NCBI GenBank assembly: GCA_028280575.1
Contig: JANQLN010000020.1
Location: 1 to 41,878 of the forward strand
Direction of reading: 5' to 3'
DNA from: Clostridia bacterium
GTDB lineage: Bacteria; Bacillota; Clostridia; Acetivibrionales; STF1-152
Length of the DNA: 41,878 nucleotides
The translations under genes were made by a program, and so were the position numbers. This document shows positions 34,834-41,878 of the stretch, piece after piece. How positions within the stretch are numbered: position 1 is the stretch's first letter; every line of letters starts with the position of its first letter. The notes beneath the pieces are model-generated. The model was not told where the DNA came from and did no database searches. It saw nothing but the letters and a program-made list of their open reading frames with translations.

Positions 34834-35787
34834 TTGGCAAAAATCAGTTTAACTACGTCAAATGTAAGGGGAAAACTTAATAAAACAGCTTTACTGATGT
34901 ACAAGCACAGGTACTACTATTTGCTTTTAATTCCTGTAATTGTTTACTTTGTACTATTTCACTATATTCCCATGTATGGGGTGTCACTTGCCTTCAGGCA
35001 GTTTAACATGAGACTTGGAATCCTAAAAAGCCCATGGGTGGGATTCGTGTATTTTGAAAGGCTGTTTGACAGCAGAAAGTTCTGGGAAGTCAGCGTAAAT
35101 ACACTAATTATAAGCAGCTTGAAGCTGATATTCAATTTTCCCGCTCCCATTGTACTTGCCGTACTTATTAATGAAATAGGGAATTTGAAGTTTAAGAAAT
35201 TTGTACAAACGGTTTCATACCTGCCCCATTTTTTATCATGGGTAGTGCTTGCCGGAATCATAATCGAACTGCTGTCCCCCAGCAGAGGTGTTGTGAACTA
35301 TATAATTACCGTGTTTGGAGGAGAGCCCGTCTATTTTCTCACCCAGCCTTCCATGTTCAGGGGAATCCTTGTTATAACTGCCATGTGGCAGAATGCCGGG
35401 TGGGGTACAATTATATACCTTGCCGCAATATCAGGAATAGATTATAATCAATTTGAAGCAGCTTATATCGATGGAGCAAATAGATTTCAAATAGTTAAAA
35501 GAATAGTTATACCTTCTATTCTGCCTGTGATATCCATTGTATTTATTTTAAATCTGGGAAGAATTTTAAATGCCGGATTTGACCAGGTATTTAACCTGTA
35601 CAATCCTATGGTTTACAAGACGGGAGATATTATTGATACATACGTTTACCGGGTAGGGCTTGTGGACATGGAATACAGTCTTTCAACTGCGGTAAACCTT
35701 TTCAAGAATTTAATTGGATTGATGCTTGTGCTCTTTACCAACTTTATAATTAGAAAAGCCGGCGACGGCGAAAATGCTCTGTGGTAG
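34834..35787 (+). CDS. ABC transporter permease, LplB type
   Basis: A 317-residue CUT1-type permease with six helices. It contains HYIPMYGVSLAFRQF near residues 43-57, typical of LplB/YtcP-associated systems, and the EAA loop FEAAYIDGANRFQIVKRIVIP within about 207-227. The start is TTG at 34834, seven bases after GAGG. It lies 54 bases after the BNR gene and is followed by the partner permease. LplB-type permeases import complex oligosaccharides with very large lipoprotein binding proteins, as here. Confidence 0.93.
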   Translation: MAKISLTTSNVRGKLNKTALLMYKHRYYYLLLIPVIVYFVLFHYIPMYGVSLAFRQFNMRLGILKSPWVGFVYFERLFDSRKFWEVSVNTLIISSLKLIFNFPAPIVLAVLINEIGNLKFKKFVQTVSYLPHFLSWVVLAGIIIELLSPSRGVVNYIITVFGGEPVYFLTQPSMFRGILVITAMWQNAGWGTIIYLAAISGIDYNQFEAAYIDGANRFQIVKRIVIPSILPVISIVFILNLGRILNAGFDQVFNLYNPMVYKTGDIIDTYVYRVGLVDMEYSLSTAVNLFKNLIGLMLVLFTNFIIRKAGDGENALW

Positions 35788-35816
35788 TTACTGTCATAAA
35801 AGGAGGCGGCGCGTAG

Positions 35817-36701
35817 ATGTACAGACCCAGGAAAACGGCAGGAGATATTGTGTTTGAGGTATTTCTATACAGTTCAATGGTTATGCTGGTGGTCTTGTTC
35901 CTATATCCGGTATGGGACACACTTGTAGTATCCTTTTCAAGCCCAGAAAATGTGAGAAGGCTGGGGTTTAGGTTAATACCTGATTTCATTACTTTCTCTT
36001 CATACAGGGAGGTATTCAAGGATGACATTATTATAATAGGTTATATGAATACATTGATAAGGGTGACGGCCGGTACTGTTTTAACCGTATTGACCACATA
36101 CTGCGGAGGATATGCGCTTACCAAAAAAAGCCTGCCCTTTAGAAAGACGATTTTGCTTTTTATACTGTTTACCATGTTTTTTAACGGAGGCTTGATTCCC
36201 ACTTACATGCAGATAAAAAACCTTGGACTTATAGGAAGCAGATGGGCGTTGATTCTGCCTATGCTGACAAGTGCGTGGAACCTTATTATAGCAAGGAACT
36301 TTATCAGGACAATTCCTCAATCCCTTGAAGAATCCGCATTTATCGACGGCGCTCATCCGCTGACAGTGGTGTTCAGAATCATGATGCCCCTATCCATGCC
36401 GATCATTGCCGTTCTTGCGCTGTGGACAGCGGTGGCGCATTGGAATTCATGGTTTGACGCTCTGATATATGTAAGGTCGAGGGATAAGATGGTACTGCAG
36501 CTTATGCTTAGAAGGATACTTATAGACCAGGATGAAGAACTAATAAAAAACGGAGTACTGACCCTGATGACCGACGAAACTTCTCCTGAGACCGTAAAAG
36601 CTGCTACTGTAGTCGTTTCTACTGCACCTATAATATTCTTCTACCCGTTTTTACAGAGATACTTTGTCAAAGGCGTTCTTGTAGGGTCGGTAAAAGGCTG
36701 A
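35817..36701 (+). CDS. ABC transporter permease, LplC/YtcP type
   Basis: A 294-residue second membrane subunit with six helices. It contains FFNGGLIPTYMQIKNLGLIGSRW (spanning about 122-144), a family hallmark, and the EAA loop LEESAFIDGAHPL near 172-184. The ending PFLQRYFVKGVLVGSVKG is typical of LplC. An AAAGGAGG site lies before the ATG at 35817. Only 29 bases separate it from the LplB-type gene. No ATPase gene follows, so a shared ATPase elsewhere is implied. Confidence 0.94.
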   Translation: MYRPRKTAGDIVFEVFLYSSMVMLVVLFLYPVWDTLVVSFSSPENVRRLGFRLIPDFITFSSYREVFKDDIIIIGYMNTLIRVTAGTVLTVLTTYCGGYALTKKSLPFRKTILLFILFTMFFNGGLIPTYMQIKNLGLIGSRWALILPMLTSAWNLIIARNFIRTIPQSLEESAFIDGAHPLTVVFRIMMPLSMPIIAVLALWTAVAHWNSWFDALIYVRSRDKMVLQLMLRRILIDQDEELIKNGVLTLMTDETSPETVKAATVVVSTAPIIFFYPFLQRYFVKGVLVGSVKG

Positions 36702-36765
36702 TATAACCGATATTAGCCGGTTGTGTTCCGGATAATATAAAATAACTAAACAGGAGGTATTTTGC

Positions 36766-38376
36766 ATGAGGAGAAATCTTTTAAAGGAATTTGTTTTAGT
36801 CCTGGCCATCTCCGTGGTATTTACCGCTGCGTTTGCGGGCTGCGGCCGGGAAGAGGCTTCTAACACGGGAGGAAAGGAAAAGACTGCCGAAATCGATACA
36901 GAGAAAGAAATCACTGCACAGACTCAAAAGGGCAAATTTGACAAAAAACTCAAGCTCACGTGGATAGTCTACAACCAGTTCGATAACCCCGTCAAAGAGG
37001 GTACAGAGACTCAAAAGCTGATTGAAGAAAGGTTTAACGTTGAACTGGATATTCCGGAGCTGGATGTTCACAGTGAAGAACAGTGGACGGTTTACTGGGC
37101 ATCGGGAAATACGGCAGACCATATTATATCAAATAATATGGGCAAATACTACCGAAAATTTGCAGATCAAGGAATTCTAAGGCCGATAACGGAGGATATG
37201 CTCTATAAAAATGCGCCTAATTATATGAAGGTTGTAGAGGAACTGATAGATCCCAAAATTTTCATGCCCCAGATAACTTACAAAGGCGAAGTATGGGGAA
37301 TCCCTTATACAAATATAGCCAAGGCAAAAATAAGTTTTATCATGGCCGCAAGAAAGAGCTGGATGGACAGGGTAGGAATTGCAAAAGCGCCTGAAACCCT
37401 TGACGACTTTTACAATATGTGTGTGAAATTTACCAGGAACGACCCTGACGGCAATGGTGAGGATGACACTTACGGGCTTCACTCAAGATTCAGCTATGTG
37501 CAGGGCACCTTCGGAGTGTATCCAAACTCATATTACGATATTGACGGCAGAGTAGTTTATTCCGGTGCAACCGATGAGTACAGGGAATTTCTGAAGCTTA
37601 TGGGCAAATGGTTTAAGGAGGGACTTATAGACCCTGAATTTGTGACCGATACAAGAGATATACAGAGGGCAAAATGGGCTGAAGGTAAAATCGGTATGCT
37701 AGAGGACCATCCCTGGTGGTTTGCCTCCTCCACCCCTAATAATGTAAGCAGCATGGTTCTTGACAAGTATCCCGGGGAGGAACTGGTATACTTTCCGGCG
37801 GTAAAGGGGCCAGAGGGAAGAGCGGCTGCTTTTGGATATTATCCTGAAGTAACAAATAATGCAGTGTACTTTGGTGCGGATACGAGCGACGAGAAGGTTG
37901 AAAGAATTATGAACATTCGTGATGCCATCGTTGAGGACTGGGATCTTTACGTAAGGCTTTTTTACGGCGAAAAAGGCAAAACTTACGATGTGAATGAAGA
38001 GGGTATTATTATGCCAAATAAAGAGCTTCTGACAAAAGAAAAAATATCGGAGCTTGGTATCAGGCAGACATTTGCCCTTTCTCCAAACGGAGAAAAGCGT
38101 TTCAAAATGACAACCCTCAAATCGGATTTGCCACCGTATGAAACGGCATTTAAACAAAAGCCGCTCTTTGGAGGAATTGTTTTCCCGACAAGCGGTTTCA
38201 ACAAGGTTCACACTGAAAAATCAGAGGATATAGCTTCACTGTCGAATGAATTCTATTTCAATGCCATTACCGGAAAGGCCGACGTTGATTCAAAATGGGA
38301 TAGTTATGTGAAATCTTTGAATGATGCGGGGCTGCAGGAAGTACTTAAGGGATTTGAGGAAGTAATAGTAAGATAG
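36766..38376 (+). CDS. large solute-binding lipoprotein, LipO type
   Basis: A 536-residue binding protein with a lipoprotein signal peptide (lipobox A-F-A-G-C at about residues 22-26) and a Glu/Lys-rich linker. The mature part holds LTWIVYNQFDNP, ADHIISNNMGKYYRKFADQG and VWGIPYT, as in LipO/family 1 proteins serving LplBC permeases, which are about 100 residues longer than MalE-type ones. An acidic DPDGNGEDDTYG loop near residue 225 is a possible calcium site. GGAGG precedes the ATG. Last gene of the plus-strand operon, followed by a strong stem-loop. Confidence 0.94.
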   Translation: MRRNLLKEFVLVLAISVVFTAAFAGCGREEASNTGGKEKTAEIDTEKEITAQTQKGKFDKKLKLTWIVYNQFDNPVKEGTETQKLIEERFNVELDIPELDVHSEEQWTVYWASGNTADHIISNNMGKYYRKFADQGILRPITEDMLYKNAPNYMKVVEELIDPKIFMPQITYKGEVWGIPYTNIAKAKISFIMAARKSWMDRVGIAKAPETLDDFYNMCVKFTRNDPDGNGEDDTYGLHSRFSYVQGTFGVYPNSYYDIDGRVVYSGATDEYREFLKLMGKWFKEGLIDPEFVTDTRDIQRAKWAEGKIGMLEDHPWWFASSTPNNVSSMVLDKYPGEELVYFPAVKGPEGRAAAFGYYPEVTNNAVYFGADTSDEKVERIMNIRDAIVEDWDLYVRLFYGEKGKTYDVNEEGIIMPNKELLTKEKISELGIRQTFALSPNGEKRFKMTTLKSDLPPYETAFKQKPLFGGIVFPTSGFNKVHTEKSEDIASLSNEFYFNAITGKADVDSKWDSYVKSLNDAGLQEVLKGFEEVIVR

Positions 38377-38417
38377 ACAAAGGATATTTTATCAGGTGCA
38401 AATGTTGTATTATCCGT

Positions 38418-38445
38418 AAAGGGACGCTGCCCACAGCGTCCCTTT
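38418..38445. terminator. stem-loop terminator between converging genes
   Basis: AAAGGGACGCTG and CAGCGTCCCTTT form a perfect 12-bp stem with a 4-base loop. It lies 42 bases after the plus-strand lipoprotein gene and 30 before the end of the minus-strand MBL gene. T-rich ends inside the stem may serve both directions. Confidence 0.75.
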
Positions 38446-38474
38446 AATACAAAAAAACTAACAGGTCAAAAGCC

Positions 38475-39881
38475 TTATAAATTCCCTTTAAGGTCATATA
38501 AAAGATATTGGTTGTATTTAGGAATCCTTATAAACCCAGGAATATCATCCGCCTTATAAATATCAAAATTAATAAAGCTTCCCGGATTTGCTGCGGACCC
38601 TTCGGTTATCCTAAAAATACTGCCTGTTTTCCCGCTCACTAAATAACAGCCTGAAATATCAAGCATTTTAGAGGTTTTATTCCTGATTATTATTTTTTTG
38701 TTAATTTCATCAACTGCTACAATCTCAATTCCTGTAATACTGCAGTTATCAACATAATACCCCTTTCCGTCTAAGGTAGCTATTATGGTGCCCAAATCAG
38801 AAGTCTTGTAAATATCTATTTTCCTGTTTAAAAGCCTCTTTATTAAAATATCCGACGGATACAGGGGATTATCGATGGAACAACTGATAACAACAGTTTC
38901 CGGCCTGGTAACATCCAGGAATTTTGAACTCGTGGATTCAATGCCCCCATGGTTTCCGGCTTTTAAAATATCTATATCTTCAAAAATTTCAATATTCTTC
39001 TCTTCAACCGCTGCTTCCATATCACCGGTAAAAAGGACCTTTGTATTTGTGTGCTCCAGCAAGGCTACAACACTGCTTCCATAGCCGTCTCCTGTTTCTA
39101 AAATATGAAAAAACACATTGTTGCCCAGATCAAAGGTCATGTTGTCATCCTGCATTATCCTTGTAACCTGATTTAACCTGAACACCTCACCAGATAAAAG
39201 GGACAGCATATTATCATTTGTACCCGGCAGAATAACTGTTTCAACATGGAACATCCTGCGTATGTATTCCATACCTCCAATATGTTCTTCATCGTCATGT
39301 GTCATAACCAGCAATTCTATATCATCTGTTCCATAGTTTTGTAAATACGCGGATACAAGCTCACCCTTTTCATGGCTGCCCGAGTCGATTAATATGTCAT
39401 AATCACCGTAATCTATAAAGATAGCTTCACCCTGTTCCACATCGATAAAATGTATTTTCACTTCGTTTTTTTTCCAGATATTTAAAGAATGTGCTTCCCT
39501 ATTCCAGTCTACCTTAAATCCCAATACCTTATGAAAAAAGTCCACAGGTACTTGGGGTATTCCATTATAATCAGTAACCACATTATCCAGCAAAAACTTC
39601 TGGTTATTTCCAAAAACAATCCTGGTGTTCAGAATTATCAAATAATGGTTATCTTCATAATAAAGGCTTACAAACCTGCTGTTTTTGGAATGCCTGTATT
39701 CAAGATTTGCCGCCTCAAACATCTCAAGCATTGGAAGCGACGGGCTTCCATTTACTATAGCCACAGGATTTTCAAATATTACTTGCCTGCCTTCCATATA
39801 AACTTTTAAAGGCCGCAAGCCGTGGACAACAGGGATTACAAAAAAAACAGCAATAACAATTATAACAATCCTTTTTAGCAT
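38475..39881 (-). CDS. secreted ComEC-like metallo-beta-lactamase-fold protein with lamin-tail domain
   Basis: A 468-residue exported protein. A signal peptide or N-terminal anchor (about 1-22) is followed by a copper-amine-oxidase-N-like stalk domain (25-137), an MBL hydrolase domain related to the C-terminal part of ComEC (about 142-370), and a lamin-tail-like beta domain (385-460). Several MBL motifs deviate: DVEQGEA where ComEC-like proteins have DVGQGDA, THDDEEHIGG with Glu in place of the second Asp, and GNHGG in place of GHHGS. LFTGDME is intact. Family members are suspected extracellular nucleases or phosphoesterases. The start is the ATG at 39881 with AAGGGGA ahead. Monocistronic. 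Confidence 0.85.
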   Translation of the reverse strand: MLKRIVIIVIAVFFVIPVVHGLRPLKVYMEGRQVIFENPVAIVNGSPSLPMLEMFEAANLEYRHSKNSRFVSLYYEDNHYLIILNTRIVFGNNQKFLLDNVVTDYNGIPQVPVDFFHKVLGFKVDWNREAHSLNIWKKNEVKIHFIDVEQGEAIFIDYGDYDILIDSGSHEKGELVSAYLQNYGTDDIELLVMTHDDEEHIGGMEYIRRMFHVETVILPGTNDNMLSLLSGEVFRLNQVTRIMQDDNMTFDLGNNVFFHILETGDGYGSSVVALLEHTNTKVLFTGDMEAAVEEKNIEIFEDIDILKAGNHGGIESTSSKFLDVTRPETVVISCSIDNPLYPSDILIKRLLNRKIDIYKTSDLGTIIATLDGKGYYVDNCSITGIEIVAVDEINKKIIIRNKTSKMLDISGCYLVSGKTGSIFRITEGSAANPGSFINFDIYKADDIPGFIRIPKYNQYLLYDLKGNL

Positions 39882-39997
39882 AACACTTATCCCCTTCATA
39901 TAAAATAAGTATTATGTAATCTTATGAATTATTCTTGCCAATTATGCATGTCTTCCATAAATTCTTCGTGCAATAAACATATAATGCCAAGCAAGAA

Positions 39998-40927
39998 TTA
40001 AAGCTCAACCTCATTCAACATTTCACCATTGCTCAAATATGCGTTGAGGTTGTCTTCAAATAATCCGACCAGCCTTTTATTAATTTTATCACTCAACCCT
40101 GCAGTATGCGGCGTAATAATTACATTACCGGCTTTCCATAAAGGACTTTCCTTTGGTAAAGGTTCATTTTCAAATACGTCCAGGCCCGCCCCTGCTATCT
40201 TATTTTGCTTAAGGGCATTTATAAGGGCCTTCTCATCAACTATCCTGCCTCTTGCTACATTTATAAAAACTGCTGAAGATTTCATCATATCCAGAAACCT
40301 GTCGTTTACAAGCTTTTCTGTTTTTGGTGAATAAGGCAGTGTGCATACAATGACGTCACTTGTTTTAACCAGGACATCCAGAGCCTTTCCCGTATATATT
40401 TCATCAAAGTATTTTTCATTTTTACCTGAACGGTTGTAGCCAAGCACATTCATATTAAAGGCTTTAGCTCTTTTTGCAGTTTCCGCGGCAATAGAACCGG
40501 TGCCAAGTATCCCCATTGTCCTGCCATAAACTTCAAACAAGCCATAATCATCCCTTTGCCACTCTGCCTGTTGTTTATTTAATACGGAATCAATGGATTT
40601 CCGCGCAAACATGAGCATCTTACAAAAGATGTCCTCAGCTATAGGTATACTGTAAACACCCTTTGCATTTGTAAAAAGTATATTGTTGTCCTTTAATGCT
40701 TTAATATCTGCACTGTCATAACCGGAGCTGGCAATTTGCACCCACTTCAAATTGGGGAATGAGCTTATATAGCTGCCGGTCAGAATACCTGCATCGCAAA
40801 ATATGGCCTCAACTGAATTTTTTAAACTAAAAAGCTCTTTATCCTCAATATCGGATGCATATGTAATGTGGTGTTTTTTAAAAGGCTCGTGCTTTTTCAT
40901 TAAGTCTAAATAAGATAAAATAATCAT
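39998..40927 (-). CDS. D-isomer-specific 2-hydroxyacid dehydrogenase
   Basis: An NAD(P)-dependent dehydrogenase of 309 residues reducing 2-oxoacids. The dinucleotide loop reads GILGTGSIAAETA near 137-149 (Ala replaces the usual third Gly). The catalytic Arg is in NVARGRIVDE near 224-233, the Glu in AGLDVFENEP near 247-258, and the His in ITPHTAG near 270-276. The exact substrate (phosphoglycerate, hydroxypyruvate or glyoxylate-like) cannot be told; no ACT domain, so not a full SerA. AAGGGATG precedes the ATG. It follows cvpA with 18 bases between, suggesting cotranscription. Confidence 0.9.
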   Translation of the reverse strand: MIILSYLDLMKKHEPFKKHHITYASDIEDKELFSLKNSVEAIFCDAGILTGSYISSFPNLKWVQIASSGYDSADIKALKDNNILFTNAKGVYSIPIAEDIFCKMLMFARKSIDSVLNKQQAEWQRDDYGLFEVYGRTMGILGTGSIAAETAKRAKAFNMNVLGYNRSGKNEKYFDEIYTGKALDVLVKTSDVIVCTLPYSPKTEKLVNDRFLDMMKSSAVFINVARGRIVDEKALINALKQNKIAGAGLDVFENEPLPKESPLWKAGNVIITPHTAGLSDKINKRLVGLFEDNLNAYLSNGEMLNEVEL

Positions 40928-40945
40928 TTGGCATCCCTTTCCTTT

Positions 40946-41662
40946 TTATCCGATTGATAATCCCGATTCCATCAAAATTGAAAACAGCTTGCTTTTATAA
41001 AATATGCCCGTCAATAAAGAATCATTGATTGCAGTGGTAAAACCGCTGGCTCCGGACGCAAATATGAAAGGAGATATAGCGGTTAAAACAACAAATAGTA
41101 TAATAAGTCCCGTAAGCCCGCTGAAAAAAAGACCACCAAGGTTGTTTGCGGAATTTAAAGTACGGGACTTTTTTACTCTTCTGTTTATCATATTTCCAAT
41201 AATTCCGACAACAATTTTTACAACAATAAAAATTGCAATTGCCGAGAGCATTGTGAGTAAAAAGTTGGCCAGCACATCCGCTACGGTCTGCCCGTAATCA
41301 GAAATTGAGTCCTGGTCCAGGATATTTTTCAATATGGGATTTTGAGTTAATATTTTATTGAGCTCCGGATTTTTTGTTAATTCGGTTTCCATATTTTCAG
41401 GAATTTTAAAATCTGTAAGAGCTCCTGAGTTTGCAGGTGCCGCAAGCGAGCCAAGCTTGCCGTTGACAAAATCAGATATAGTTTTGTCTGCAAAAGTATT
41501 GTCTTTTAAAAAAGATGTAACCGCAGGCGAAAAAAGCTTGGCACATATTACAGCCGCTATGTAACCTAAAAATGAGAATAAGGTTATAATGAATCCTTTG
41601 AAATATCCGTATATCAGCGCTATTAAAACAAATCCCATTATTACATAATCAACAGTATTCAT
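40946..41662 (-). CDS. CvpA family membrane protein
   Basis: A 238-residue membrane protein with four helices. It opens NTVDYVIMGFVLIALIYGYFKG, the standard CvpA start. Between helix 2 and helix 3 is a soluble stretch (about 55-120) longer than in short CvpA proteins, as in Firmicute YshB-like members. CvpA proteins are linked to colicin V production and envelope homeostasis; the mechanism is unclear. AGGGGAG precedes the ATG at 41662. A promoter lies at 41730-41758 and the gene appears to lead the cvpA-dehydrogenase unit. Confidence 0.88.
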   Translation of the reverse strand: MNTVDYVIMGFVLIALIYGYFKGFIITLFSFLGYIAAVICAKLFSPAVTSFLKDNTFADKTISDFVNGKLGSLAAPANSGALTDFKIPENMETELTKNPELNKILTQNPILKNILDQDSISDYGQTVADVLANFLLTMLSAIAIFIVVKIVVGIIGNMINRRVKKSRTLNSANNLGGLFFSGLTGLIILFVVLTAISPFIFASGASGFTTAINDSLLTGIFYKSKLFSILMESGLSIG

Positions 41663-41729
41663 AAAATTCTCCCCTTATTGAAAGACGTTCAATATCAAAT
41701 AACCATATGGCTCCATAACTATCTCTTGA

Positions 41730-41758
41730 ATACTATCAAAATATAATTTTAATGTCAA
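41730..41758 (-). promoter_or_regulatory. sigma-A promoter of the cvpA unit
   Basis: On the minus strand TTGACA (41758-41753), a 17-base spacer and TAGTAT (41735-41730), about 70 bases before the ATG. The remaining 41759-41878 is AT-rich and shows no supportable gene within the window. Confidence 0.7.
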
Positions 41759-41878
41759 ATTATCTCGAATTTGAGTTTTCCCATTTTTAATATTGAGAAG
41801 ATTTATGTGTATAATGAAACAGTTATCATTGGGAATGAATTTAGACCAGCTAATAGTTGTCAAGGGTTTTTTAAAAAA

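Noticed and set aside
41675-41863. 62-codon minus-strand ORF at the window end
   Set aside because: Starts with TTG, lacks a ribosome binding site and covers the good cvpA promoter; most likely chance in AT-rich DNA.
1-41878. CRISPR arrays, insertion sequences, prophage genes
   Set aside because: No regularly spaced repeats, transposase, integrase or phage structural genes were seen.

Overview
The window looks like chromosome of a low-GC, spore-forming clostridial Firmicute (class Clostridia). Evidence: AT-rich intergenic DNA, strong GGAGG-type ribosome binding sites, many TTG/GTG starts, a DUF5685-DnaJ pair, HD-GYP signalling, two YesM/YesN-era sugar-uptake loci and lipoprotein solute-binding proteins. 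I cannot name the species.

Layout. 1-790: 3' end of an ATC-hydrolase-like gene, two very small ORFs, tRNA-Lys(TTT) with its terminator. 791-4225 (minus): a three-gene LnrLMN-like ABC-2 exporter whose promoter overlaps an FNR-type box. 4405-7381 (minus): membrane protein, DnaJ-domain protein with a cysteine tail, DUF5685 protein, glutamate racemase. 7558-9211 (plus): tiny YjcZ-like membrane protein and a DUF815 AAA+ ATPase. 9222-16852 (minus): PgsA, thioesterase, PfkA, a DUF2007-like protein, MtrB (TRAP), DnaE and an HD-GYP protein. 17237-17857 (plus): unknown cysteine-rich protein. 17872-19608 (minus): phosphohexomutase.

19746-26693 (minus) is a carbohydrate locus: solute-binding lipoprotein, two permeases, GH130 phosphorylase-like enzyme, formylglycine-type sulfatase and a LacI repressor. 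The lacI promoter and the operon promoter carry matching candidate operators at the same 6-nt distance from the -10 box, so I infer that LacI controls both. 27101-28758 (minus) is a second ABC-2 exporter (ATPase plus one permease). 29185-38376 (plus) is a second sugar locus: YesN-type response regulator, an unusually long YesM-type kinase with two sensor modules, a BNR-repeat enzyme, LplB/LplC-type permeases and a large lipoprotein. Neither sugar locus encodes its own ATPase. 38475-41662 (minus): ComEC-like secreted MBL protein, D-2-hydroxyacid dehydrogenase, CvpA-family protein.

The most unexpected structure is around the second exporter. A ~135-bp promoter-region repeat occurs on both sides (26825-26959 and 28999-29135, ~87% identical by hand). 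The left copy runs directly into a 40-nt piece matching the middle of the response-regulator gene at 36/40 positions. This reads as the scar of a deleted second regulator copy that once diverged from the first sugar operon. Other points worth a second look are TRAP next to dnaE, the double-sensor kinase, and a perfect dyad filling the promoter spacer of the second exporter. All alignments were done by eye.
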